From: Pseudofrankia nepalensis
Lineage (GTDB): Bacteria > Actinomycetota > Actinomycetes > Frankiales > Frankiaceae
NCBI RefSeq assembly: GCF_016786305.1
Contig: NZ_JADWYV010000069.1
Reading direction: 5' to 3' (one strand)
Length of the DNA: 39,188 nt
The notes below the pieces were generated by a model. The model was not told the origin of the DNA and searched no databases. It saw only the letters and a list, made by a program, of their open reading frames with translations. This document shows, in pieces, positions 1 through 7,594 of this stretch. Position numbers and translations under genes: made by a program. The stretch's first letter is position 1, and each line of letters opens with the position of its first letter.

Positions 1-2466
1 GCGGCCATCGCCGCGGCCGTTGGCGGTGGCGGTGGCGGCGGTGGCGGTGGCGGTGGCGGTGGCGGAGGCGGCGGTGGAGGCGGCGGTAACGGCGGCGGTA
101 ACGGCGGCGGAGGTGGCCAGCCGACGCCGACCCCGACGCCGGCCGTTCCCGTGGTCACCGGGTTCACCTACGCGAACGGCGCCTTCACCCTGGACTGGTC
201 GCCCGCCAGCTACGCGGGTGGCTACGAGGCCGAACTGCGGTCGCCGACCGGGGCGATCCTGCGCACCGCGTCGCTGGGGCTCGCGGATCGCCCGCTGCGG
301 CTGGTCCACCAGGCCGCGGCCACGTCGCTGCCGGTCGGCACCTACGTCGGCCAGGCGCGCGCCGTCCGCGGCGACCAGCAGAGCGCCTGGGCCCCGGCGA
401 GCCTGACCAAGGCCCCGACCCCGGGCGCCACGCTCGCCTACAGCGCCGGATCCCTCGTCGCCACCTGGGCCGCCGTCGCGGGCGCCGCGTACGAGGTCGC
501 CTTCGTCGACCCGGCCGGAGCGTCGATCGCGACGCGGACCGACGTGCGCGCCGGGACCGTGAGCGTCCCCCTCGACGACCCCCGCGAGGGTGCCTACTCG
601 GCGCGGGTCCGTCCCCTCGGCGGCGACATCCCGGCGGACTGGAGCGCCCCGGCCGCCGCGACCGCGCTCACGATGCCCGCCCCGGCGGGCCTCGTCGTGC
701 GCGCGGCCGGCGGCGCGCTCACGGTGACCTTCCCGTCCGTCGCGAACGCCGCGGAGTACCTCGCCGAGGTGACGGCCGTGGCGGTGACGACCGTCACCCC
801 GGTGACGACCGTGACCGGGCCGGCCGGCGCCGCGAGCGCGCCGGTCACGCTGACGCTGCCCGCCCCGGCCGGGCGGCCCTACGCCGCCGGCACGACCTAC
901 GGCGTCCGGATCCGGGCCAGGCGGCCGGACGCGGTCGGCGCCTGGAGCACGCGGGCGACCATCGTCTACGACACCGCGCCCGGCTGGTCGCTGTCGCTGC
1001 GCAACGACCTGACCGCCGCGCCGACCCCGGCCGGGCCCGACGACGGCGTGCTGCGCGCGCTGGTGACGACGCCCACCGGCGTCGCGCCGGTCGACGTGCC
1101 GCCCGGCGCGACGGTCACGCTCGGGGCCGGCGGCGCGGGCGCCACCGTCGCCGCCGTCGAGATCATCCGTTCGCTGCCGCGGGCACCCGGGCTGCGCGAC
1201 GCGACCCGGTACCGCGTGAGCGCGCTGACCCGCGGCGGCGCGGTCACCCTGTCCTTCGGCGCGATCGCGGCCGGCACCGCGGCGGGCACCGACTTCGGCG
1301 TGGGCCGGACCCGCGGCTTCCTGTTCGGGACGGCGGCGCTGTGGGCCGACACCGTCGCCGACCGCGCCATGGCGTCGCGCCTGTTCGACGTGCTCACCGA
1401 CACCGTCGCGGTGGCGGCCGCGCTGCGCTCCGCCTACGACGGCCTCGACTCCACGGCGATCACCCCGCCGCTGCTCGCGGCGATCCGCGACCCGGCGACG
1501 CTGCCGCGCGGGATCGTCGCGCCGGCCGCGCCGGCGCTGACGGCGTCCGGCACCGTCGTGCCGCTGCTGACGAACTACTTCGGCTCCGCGAACGCCCAGC
1601 TCGGTCTCGCCGCCGCGCTCCTGGTCGCCGGCCAGGGCCTCGGCGCGACGCCGACCCGGACGGCGGCCGAACTCCTGCCGCTCGGGCAGGCGGCCTTCAC
1701 CGTGTCGGCCGGGATGGTCCGCGCGGACCGCGCCGTCGCCCTCGCCCGCGCCCTGGCGGCGCTGAAGGTGCCCCCGGTCGTGACCGGCAACGTCATCGCC
1801 CAGGCCCCCGCGCTCGCGTCGCTCACCCCGGACGAGCGGGCGACGCTGGTCGCCGTCGCGTTGAAGTACGCGTACGAGGAACCCGCCGCCGCGCGGGCGA
1901 CGAGCTACGTCGCGTCGATCGCGCGGCTGGTGAGCCCGCCCGTGGCGGGCGCCCGGCTGCGCGCGATCGACCCGGCGGCCGGCGCCACCGACCAGGCGAA
2001 CGCGCTGACGGCCGCCTACACCGGGCAACCCGCCTCGGCGTTCCTGCTGGCCTGGGCGCTCGCCGACACCGGCGTGCCGCCCGACCAGGTCGCGACAAGG
2101 ACGCGCCAGGCGATCCCGACCGCCAGCGCGGCGGACATCGCGAGCGCGCTCGCCGCCGCGCAGGACCCCGCCGTCACCGCCGCGCGCGACGCGGTCCGGG
2201 GCGAGCCCTGCTCGCTGCCGGAGGCGGCGCGCCGGCGCAGGACGTCGTTCGCCGGGCTCCACCCGCGCCGGTCCGCGTACGCGCTCGCCCGGGCCGACGG
2301 CGTCGGGCTCGCCCGGCCAGCGGTCCTCGGCGCGGCCCTGCTGATCGTGGGGCACACCGACGCCGACGTGCAGGCGACCCTGCTCGCCTGCTTCCCCGAG
2401 CTGACCACGTCGACGCTCACCCCGATCATGACCGAGGCAGCACAGATCCGGGAGCTGTACCGATGA
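1..2466 (+). CDS. C-terminal part of a large FN3-like and helical-repeat protein (5' end outside window)
   Basis: The frame is open from base 1, so the gene enters from the left; the GTG at 151 is internal and is not taken as the start. The visible 821 residues begin with an Ala-rich stretch, then a Gly tract (22 Gly, then Gly/Asn), then a PTPTPTP hinge. About three beta-rich segments of 80-95 residues follow (FN3-like, with motifs such as YEAEL, YEVAF and YGVRIRARR). The last ~400 residues are Ala/Leu-rich helices that repeat loosely, and similar helices open the next protein. No catalytic motif is visible. The stop overlaps the next start (ATGA at 2463-2466), so the two are translationally coupled. 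The architecture suggests an adhesin, an extracellular scaffold or a toxin/injection-complex component, but nothing here decides between these. Confidence 0.75.
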   Translation, partial: AAIAAAVGGGGGGGGGGGGGGGGGGGGGGNGGGNGGGGGQPTPTPTPAVPVVTGFTYANGAFTLDWSPASYAGGYEAELRSPTGAILRTASLGLADRPLRLVHQAAATSLPVGTYVGQARAVRGDQQSAWAPASLTKAPTPGATLAYSAGSLVATWAAVAGAAYEVAFVDPAGASIATRTDVRAGTVSVPLDDPREGAYSARVRPLGGDIPADWSAPAAATALTMPAPAGLVVRAAGGALTVTFPSVANAAEYLAEVTAVAVTTVTPVTTVTGPAGAASAPVTLTLPAPAGRPYAAGTTYGVRIRARRPDAVGAWSTRATIVYDTAPGWSLSLRNDLTAAPTPAGPDDGVLRALVTTPTGVAPVDVPPGATVTLGAGGAGATVAAVEIIRSLPRAPGLRDATRYRVSALTRGGAVTLSFGAIAAGTAAGTDFGVGRTRGFLFGTAALWADTVADRAMASRLFDVLTDTVAVAAALRSAYDGLDSTAITPPLLAAIRDPATLPRGIVAPAAPALTASGTVVPLLTNYFGSANAQLGLAAALLVAGQGLGATPTRTAAELLPLGQAAFTVSAGMVRADRAVALARALAALKVPPVVTGNVIAQAPALASLTPDERATLVAVALKYAYEEPAAARATSYVASIARLVSPPVAGARLRAIDPAAGATDQANALTAAYTGQPASAFLLAWALADTGVPPDQVATRTRQAIPTASAADIASALAAAQDPAVTAARDAVRGEPCSLPEAARRRRTSFAGLHPRRSAYALARADGVGLARPAVLGAALLIVGHTDADVQATLLACFPELTTSTLTPIMTEAAQIRELYR
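22..117 (+). repeat. GGC/GGT codon repeat encoding a polyglycine linker
   Basis: A run of GGN codons encodes 22 consecutive Gly, Asn, three Gly, Asn and five Gly, then Gln and a Pro-Thr hinge. The DNA is a (GGCGGT)n-like microsatellite, prone to slippage. It separates whatever lies upstream from the FN3-like segments. Confidence 0.85.
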
Positions 2467-3755
2467 CGACTCCGACCGCCCCCGCCCCGGCGAACGTCCC
2501 CGCCGCGCTGAACGTCGCGGCCGCGCTGGCCGCCGCCGGGTTCACCCCGCAGGTGATCGCCAATGCGCTGCTCGACGCGTCCGTCTACCCGTCCCTGACC
2601 GCGACGGAGCTCGCCCGCGTCCTGTGCGACCGGCGCGTCGCGCCGACGCTGGACGCGGCGGCGCTGACGGCCGTGCTGACCGGGACCAACCGCTACCAGC
2701 CCGACGCGGTGCGCGCCGCCGTCGACGCGGTGTTCCCGCCGCCGCCGGTCACGGCGCCGCCGTCGAACACGGCCTTCGCCGTCTCCGGCGCCGGCTACCT
2801 GGCGGCGAACCCCGCCGCCGCGTACAACTTCGGCGCCGGCGACTTCACCGTCGAGGCGGCCCTGCGCGCCACCGGCCCCGGCACCGTCGTCGCGCGGAAG
2901 GGGACAGCGGGCGGGGCGGGCAACGGCGGGTTCCTCGTCGTGGCGCGGCCCGGCGGCTCGCTGAAGTTCGCCACCGACAGCGGCTTCGGCTTCTTCGAGA
3001 TCACGACGCCGTCGTCCGCCGTCCTCGACGGCCAGTGGCACCACGTCGCGGCGGTGCGGTCGGGCACCTCCCTGGTCCTCTACGTCGACGGGCAGCAGGT
3101 GGGCGCGACCACGAACGGCAACGCGGCTCCGCCGCTGAACGTCAACAACAGCCTGAGCCTGACCGTCGGCACGACGGAACAGTCCCAGGAGCAGTTCCGG
3201 GCGCTGACCGGGCAGGTCGCCGAGGTACGCCTGTGGAACGGCGCCCGGTCCGCCACCCAGATCAGGCAGTCGATGTGGACGCGGGTTCCCGCCGGCACCG
3301 CGGGACTCGTCGGCCGGTGGAGCGGCGAGTTCGGCCGGCCCGTCGACCTCTCGGCGACCCGCAACGCCACGAGGATCGCCGGCACGGTCACGACCGTCGC
3401 GGGGCCTCCGGCGATCGCGCCGACGAACCCGGTGAGTCCCTACGTCGGGGCGTACGACCTGACGGTGCGCGGGACTGCCGGCGCCTGGTCCGCGCTCGGC
3501 ACGCTCTGCCTGTTTCCCGACGGAACGACCGCCCTCAACGACCGGGTGGTGTCGGGAGCGGTCCTGCGCGACACGTCGCTGACCTGGCCCGCGGACGGGG
3601 CGGTCGCCGCCGGCGCGGGCACCGTCACGTTCCAGCCGACGGGGCAGGACCCGCGTTTCTGGCCGACCCCGCAGACGGCCGGCCCGGTCCTGCAGGGCAC
3701 CTATCAGCCCCCCGGCGGCGCCGTGACCGACGTGCGCGGCCAGCGCCGGCCGTAG
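2463..3755 (+). CDS. LamG-like (concanavalin A-type jelly-roll) protein
   Basis: The 430-residue product starts at the ATG of an ATGA overlap with the upstream gene. Residues ~15-90 are helices (ALAAAGFTPQVIANALLDA and a second copy-like segment) resembling the C-terminal repeats of the upstream protein. Residues ~100-310 form a LamG/concanavalin A-like domain, shown by FTVEAALRA, the hallmark DGQWHHVAAVR, LVLYVDGQQVG and the closing AEVRLWNGARSATQI. Such domains bind carbohydrate or protein. The last ~110 residues (YVGAYDLTV to VRGQRRP) look like another small beta domain. There is no signal peptide, so any export would need a dedicated system or the upstream partner. The substrate is unknown. 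Confidence 0.8.
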   Translation: MTTPTAPAPANVPAALNVAAALAAAGFTPQVIANALLDASVYPSLTATELARVLCDRRVAPTLDAAALTAVLTGTNRYQPDAVRAAVDAVFPPPPVTAPPSNTAFAVSGAGYLAANPAAAYNFGAGDFTVEAALRATGPGTVVARKGTAGGAGNGGFLVVARPGGSLKFATDSGFGFFEITTPSSAVLDGQWHHVAAVRSGTSLVLYVDGQQVGATTNGNAAPPLNVNNSLSLTVGTTEQSQEQFRALTGQVAEVRLWNGARSATQIRQSMWTRVPAGTAGLVGRWSGEFGRPVDLSATRNATRIAGTVTTVAGPPAIAPTNPVSPYVGAYDLTVRGTAGAWSALGTLCLFPDGTTALNDRVVSGAVLRDTSLTWPADGAVAAGAGTVTFQPTGQDPRFWPTPQTAGPVLQGTYQPPGGAVTDVRGQRRP

Positions 3756-3770
3756 GGCCGGTAACCGCCG

Positions 3771-4313
3771 CTAGAGAGCTCGGGCGAGCAGGAAGCCGTC
3801 CAGTTCGACCCGGTCGGCGAGGTTGTCGACGAGGCCGACCAGGCTCGCGAGCGCGCATTCGAGGACGACGTCGAGGATCTGGGTGTCGTCGAGGCCGGCC
3901 GCCGCCGCGCGGTCGAGGACCGCGTCGTCGACCTTGCCGCGTCCGAGCGCGAGGGAACGGGCGAGCGCGTACACGGCGGCGGCGCGTGGCTGGGCTGGCT
4001 CCCGCCCGGCACGCATCGCGTCCACGTCCGAGGCGCCGACGCCGAGTTGGTCCAGCATCGTCGAGTGGAAGGCGACGCCGTAGGCGTTGTCGACGGCGAC
4101 GCCGACGGCGAGGCCGGCCACCTCGCGTTCCTGCCGGGGGAGCCGGGCTGTCCCGAGGGCGCGGCGCAGCCCGTCGAACCCGGCGAGCAGCGCCGGGGAG
4201 GTGGCCATCGCGGCGGCCAGGTTGGGGACGACGCCGAGGTCGTCGGCGATGCCGCGCAGCAGCGCCGCGGCCTCGGCCGGGGCGGATTCGGCGGTGTGGA
4301 CGGTGAGCTTCAT
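3771..4313 (-). CDS. carboxymuconolactone decarboxylase/AhpD-like protein lacking the CxxC cysteines
   Basis: This 180-residue protein starts at the ATG at 4313, preceded by a GAAGAGG ribosome-binding site. The fold signature is E-x11-[C]-x2-[C]-x3-H within EVAGLAVGVAVDNAYGVAFH. The Glu and the His are kept, but the two redox cysteines of AhpD are Asn and Gly here. Peroxidase chemistry through a CxxC disulfide is therefore ruled out by sequence. A non-redox CMD-type role or a different reaction remains possible. It is divergent from the MmyB regulator at 4438 across 124 bp, which suggests it is that regulator's target. It converges on the LamG gene with only 15 bp between the stops. Confidence 0.85.
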   Translation of the reverse strand: MKLTVHTAESAPAEAAALLRGIADDLGVVPNLAAAMATSPALLAGFDGLRRALGTARLPRQEREVAGLAVGVAVDNAYGVAFHSTMLDQLGVGASDVDAMRAGREPAQPRAAAVYALARSLALGRGKVDDAVLDRAAAAGLDDTQILDVVLECALASLVGLVDNLADRVELDGFLLARAL

Positions 4314-4386
4314 CGTGGCCTCTTCTCGATGCCGCCGACGGTCGGCGGCCGCCCGCAGCCTGCCCGGACCGCGGGAGGCGGCGCGA

Positions 4387-4401
4387 TTCCCTGGCAGGGA
4401 A
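4387..4401. promoter_or_regulatory. 15-bp palindrome between the MmyB regulator and the AhpD-like gene
   Basis: TTCCCTG-G-CAGGGAA is a perfect inverted repeat with 7-bp arms in the 124-bp divergent intergenic region. It lies 36 bp before the regulator ATG and 73 bp before the AhpD-like ATG. MmyB-family regulators are typically divergent from the oxidoreductase-type gene they control, so this is the best operator candidate. Binding is inferred. Confidence 0.5.
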
Positions 4402-4437
4402 GGGATGCGAAGCCGGCGACCGGATAGCGTCCTGGCC

Positions 4438-5271
4438 ATGGTGATGGTGGGCTCCGCGTCGTCGCCTGGTTCGGCGCTCGGCGACCAGCTGCGGCACTGG
4501 CGGCGCCTTCGCCGGCTCAGCCAGCTCGACCTGGCGTCCGCGGCCGGGAGCACTCCGCGCTATGTGAGCTTCGTCGAGAGCGGGCGGGCCCGGCCCAGCC
4601 GCCAGATGATCGAGCGGCTGGCCCGCACGCTCGACGTTCCGCTGCGCGACCGCAACGTGCTGCTGCTGGCGGGTGGCTACGCGCCGTCGTACGCCGGCGA
4701 GCCGCTCGACAGCCCGCAGCTGCGCCAGGTGAGCGCGGCACTGACGGCGATGCTCGAGCAGCATGATCCGCTGCCCGCCGTGGTGCTGAACCGAAGCTGG
4801 GACGTGCTGCGGGCCAACCAGGGTGCTCAGTTGTTGTTCGGGCGGTTGTGCGCGCCCGAACCGATGCCCGAGCCGGCCAACGTGCTCGAGATGGTCATCG
4901 GGCCTGGGCCGGTCCGGCGGGCGGTCCGGAACTGGGACAGCGTCGTCCCGCATCTTCTGGAACGGGCGCGTCGCGAGGCTGTGGGCGGCGTTCTGGACGA
5001 CCGGACCGCTGAGCTGGTGCGCGGGCTGCGCGCCAGGTCCGACGTCGCCGCGCTGCTCGCCGCCCCGGGCGCGGGGCTGGAGGCCGCGCCGGTGGTCGAC
5101 GTGCGGTTCGAGGTGGACGGCGTACCGCTCAACCTGTTCTCCGTGGTGTCCACGATCGGCACGCCGATCGACGTCACGGCGCAGGAGCTTCGGTTGGAGT
5201 CGTTCTTCCCCAGCGACGACGCCACCCGCGAGAACTGGTCACGTCTGCGCGCCGCCTGCTGCCAGGTCTGA
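4438..5271 (+). CDS. MmyB-family XRE-type transcriptional regulator
   Basis: The 277-residue protein has an N-terminal helix-turn-helix at ~10-70 (LGDQLRHWRRLRRLSQLDLA, then STPRYVSFVESGRARPSRQMIERLA). An MmyB-type ligand-binding domain follows (~105-270), recognisable from LPAVVLNRSWDVLRANQGA and the closing LRLESFFPSDDATRENW. The domain has a PAS-like fold that is thought to sense a fatty-acid-like or other small ligand. The ATG at 4438 was chosen because the HTH begins 10 residues later; a second ATG at 4444 is possible. No clear ribosome-binding site precedes it. A TANNNT element (TAGCGT, 4425-4430) 7 nt upstream would suit a leaderless transcript. Its likely target is the divergent AhpD-like gene. 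Confidence 0.92.
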   Translation: MVMVGSASSPGSALGDQLRHWRRLRRLSQLDLASAAGSTPRYVSFVESGRARPSRQMIERLARTLDVPLRDRNVLLLAGGYAPSYAGEPLDSPQLRQVSAALTAMLEQHDPLPAVVLNRSWDVLRANQGAQLLFGRLCAPEPMPEPANVLEMVIGPGPVRRAVRNWDSVVPHLLERARREAVGGVLDDRTAELVRGLRARSDVAALLAAPGAGLEAAPVVDVRFEVDGVPLNLFSVVSTIGTPIDVTAQELRLESFFPSDDATRENWSRLRAACCQV

Positions 5272-5281
5272 CCGCGAGGGC

Positions 5282-5300
5282 CGCGCCGCCTGTCGGCGCG
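5282..5300 (+). terminator. GC-rich hairpin after the MmyB gene
   Basis: CGCGCCG-CCTGT-CGGCGCG, a perfect 7-bp stem starting 10 nt after the stop at 5271. There is no T-tract, as is common in actinobacteria. The rest of 5272-5411, between convergent genes, shows nothing else. Confidence 0.5.
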
Positions 5301-5411
5301 ATCCTCGCCGCTGGATCTTGCCTGGTGGTTCGTGGCGGATTCCTTGCGAGCGGCGCGCCCGTCGGCGACGTGAACCTTTTCGCGACTGGCGGGACCGCGG
5401 TCCTGGTCGGA

Positions 5412-6125
5412 CTACTGTTCGGGGTGCTGGCCGGCCCTGACGGCGTCCTCGACGAGGGCTATCGCCCAGCTGAGCGCGGCGATCGCGCGATCGGCCGGCA
5501 GGTTCCAGTCCATCACCGCGCGCTCGTAGGAAACGACGCTTCCCAACACGTCGAACACCGCCGCGACCATGGCGCGGGCCTCGTCGGGCCAGCCGTCGGT
5601 TTCGGGGCCGAGCGCCGCCATGAGCGCGGCGCGCTGTCGTTCGTTGGCGGCGGCGACCGTCGGATCTCGTTCCATTCGTTCCTGGAGGGGGAACGAGGCG
5701 ACGTAGCCGAAGCGGCGCTCGGCCTTCTTCCGGATGCCGCTGAGAGTCAGGTCCTCGACGTTGACACCCGATTCGCTTTCCAGCTTCGCCATGACCGCCT
5801 CGCGCAGGTCACGTTCTGTGGCAAAGTGGCGGTACACCGTGCGCTCGGAGACCCCCGCCCGCTCCGCCGCCGCCCGTACCGTCAGGGCCCGCCAGTTCCA
5901 GATCGGCATACCGTGCAGGATCTCGGCACCCGAGGCCACGATGCGGGCGCGCGTCGCGGCGGCCCGCTCACGTCGCAGCGGGCTGTCATAGCGCGGCCGG
6001 ATGGCGCCTGGTTCGCTCAGCGTCGCCTCCAGTTCGGGGACCTGCGAATATCGGCCATTCGGCAAGGCTACGGCAGGTCGGGGGAGACCCGCGCGCGCCA
6101 GGTGGTCGGAACGCGCCGTCGACAT
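5412..6125 (-). CDS. TetR-family transcriptional regulator, probable repressor of the P450 gene
   Basis: The 237-residue form assumes the ATG at 6125 (MSTARSDHLAR). The reading frame stays open further upstream, so the start is uncertain; the HTH begins about 45 residues in. The DNA-binding domain is clear: ATRARIVASGAEIL, then LTVRAAAERAGVSERTVYRHF and ERDLREAVMAKL. The C-terminal helices would bind the effector. It is divergent from the cytochrome P450 at 6324. The ~200-bp gap holds a long palindrome next to the P450 start, so control of the P450 is the obvious inference. Its own start region carries a short direct repeat (gtggtggccagag, twice). Confidence 0.88.
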   Translation of the reverse strand: MSTARSDHLARAGLPRPAVALPNGRYSQVPELEATLSEPGAIRPRYDSPLRRERAAATRARIVASGAEILHGMPIWNWRALTVRAAAERAGVSERTVYRHFATERDLREAVMAKLESESGVNVEDLTLSGIRKKAERRFGYVASFPLQERMERDPTVAAANERQRAALMAALGPETDGWPDEARAMVAAVFDVLGSVVSYERAVMDWNLPADRAIAALSWAIALVEDAVRAGQHPEQ

Positions 6126-6249
6126 GGTGGCCAGAGTCGCCGACGTGGTGGCCAGAGCCGCCGCACAGCACGCTCCGGCGCTCCGCGCGACGACGTCCGG
6201 TCCATGGTCACGGCCCCGGCGGAGCCGCGGACCCGGGGCCCCGCATCTC

Positions 6250-6305
6250 TTGCGACTGCCGGAGGCGCACGCTATCAATGTTCACGTCATAGCTTATGAC
6301 GCGAA
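6250..6305 (+). promoter_or_regulatory. candidate P450 promoter with TetR-type operator palindrome
   Basis: A possible -35 TTGCGA (6250-6255) and -10 TATCAA (6273-6278) are separated by 17 bp. At 6281-6305 lies a 25-bp palindrome: TTC-n-CGTCATA-GCT-TATGACG-n-GAA, with 7-bp perfect inner arms and 3-bp perfect outer arms. It would overlap the transcription start and ends 18 bp before the P450 ATG. That placement fits repression by the divergent TetR protein. The palindrome is seen directly; promoter and binding are inferred. Confidence 0.6.
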
Positions 6306-6323
6306 CCTCGCGGAAGGGTGCGC

Positions 6324-7523
6324 ATGATGGCTACTGATCGTGACCAGGTGTACTGGGACCCCTGGGACGTCGACATCTACGCCGACCCCTACCCGACGTT
6401 TCGCCGACTTCGCGACGAGGCGCCGCTCTACTACAACGAGCGCCACGACTTCTTCGCCGTCAGCCGCTACGACGACGTCGAGCGCGGCCTGCACGACAAG
6501 GAGACGTTCACCTCGGGGCGAGGCGCCATATTAGAGCTGATCAAGGCCAATGTTCAGCTGCCGCCAGGGACACTGATCTTCGAGGACCCGCCTCGCCACA
6601 CGGTCTACCGCAATCTTCTCTCGCGGGTGTTCACCCCGCGGAGGATGAACGCGCTCGAGCCCCAGGTGCGGGAATACTGCGCCGCCTCCCTGGACCCGTT
6701 GACAGGGGCGGACCGCTTCGACTTCATCGCCGACCTCGGTGCGCAGATGCCGGTGCGGGTCATCGGCATGCTGCTGGGCATCCCGCTTCAGGACCAGGAC
6801 GCGGTCCGCGAGACCGCGGACGCGAACCTTCGCACCAAGCCCGGCGCGAAGATGAGCTTCGGCGGGCGCCTGGACATCGGCGCGGACATGTTCGCGGAGT
6901 ACATCGACTGGCGCGCGAAGCATCCGTCGGACGATCTCATGACCGACCTGCTCAACGCCGAGTTCGTGGATGAGTCGGGGGTGTCGCGGCGGCTGAGCCG
7001 CGAGGAGGTCCTGACCTACGTCGCGGTCATCGCGGGCGCGGGGAGCGAGACCACCACGCGGCTGATCGGGTGGGCGGGCAAGCTCCTCGCCGATCATCCC
7101 GACCAGCGCGCCGACCTGGTTCGAGACCGTTCGCTCATTCCCCGGGCGATCGAGGAGATCCTGCGCTTCGAGCCGCCAGCCAGCAACGTGGCCCGCTACG
7201 TGGCTCGGGACACCGAGTTCCACGGCACTCCCGTGCCCGAAGGGGCCGCGATCAGCCTTCTGGTGGGTTCGGCCAACCGGGACGAACGCCATCGTCCCGA
7301 CGGCGACAGCTTCAACATTCACCGGGCCGCAGGACCGTCGCTGTCGTTCGGCCACGGAGCCCACTTCTGCCTGGGCGCCTCGCTCGCCCGCGTCGAGGGC
7401 CGGGTCGCGCTCGAGGAGATCCTGCGGCGTTTTCCCGAATGGGACATCGACACCGAGAACGCCAAGCTCGCGTCAACCGCCACCGTCCGCGGCTGGGAGA
7501 CCCTGCCCGCCTTCATCCGATAG
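6324..7523 (+). CDS. cytochrome P450
   Basis: A soluble bacterial P450 of 399 residues, the usual length. Landmarks: I-helix AGAGSETTTR (~236-245, oxygen activation), K-helix EEILR (~277-281, the ExxR motif), and heme loop FGHGAHFCLG (~341-350) whose Cys ligates the heme iron. The N-terminus DPWDVDIYADPYPTFRRLRDEAPLYY is typical. The start is ATG 6324 or 6327, behind GGAAGG at 6312-6317; the GTG at 6318 overlaps that site and is rejected. It is a monooxygenase needing ferredoxin and a reductase, neither of which is in the window. The substrate is unknown. Divergent TetR regulation is likely. Confidence 0.96.
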   Translation: MMATDRDQVYWDPWDVDIYADPYPTFRRLRDEAPLYYNERHDFFAVSRYDDVERGLHDKETFTSGRGAILELIKANVQLPPGTLIFEDPPRHTVYRNLLSRVFTPRRMNALEPQVREYCAASLDPLTGADRFDFIADLGAQMPVRVIGMLLGIPLQDQDAVRETADANLRTKPGAKMSFGGRLDIGADMFAEYIDWRAKHPSDDLMTDLLNAEFVDESGVSRRLSREEVLTYVAVIAGAGSETTTRLIGWAGKLLADHPDQRADLVRDRSLIPRAIEEILRFEPPASNVARYVARDTEFHGTPVPEGAAISLLVGSANRDERHRPDGDSFNIHRAAGPSLSFGHGAHFCLGASLARVEGRVALEEILRRFPEWDIDTENAKLASTATVRGWETLPAFIR

Positions 7524-7594
7524 CGTGCCCATCCGATAAGGGCGCCGGGCCGCCGCGCAGACCGATGTCATGATCCGCCGTCGGCGGCTTGCCG

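Noticed and set aside
151..153. GTG as the start of the first gene
   Set aside because: The frame is open to base 1 with an in-frame Gly-rich linker, and no ribosome-binding site precedes it.
7524..7594. Terminator between the P450 and NLR-like genes
   Set aside because: Only short CCGCC/GGCGG pairings are present; too weak to call.
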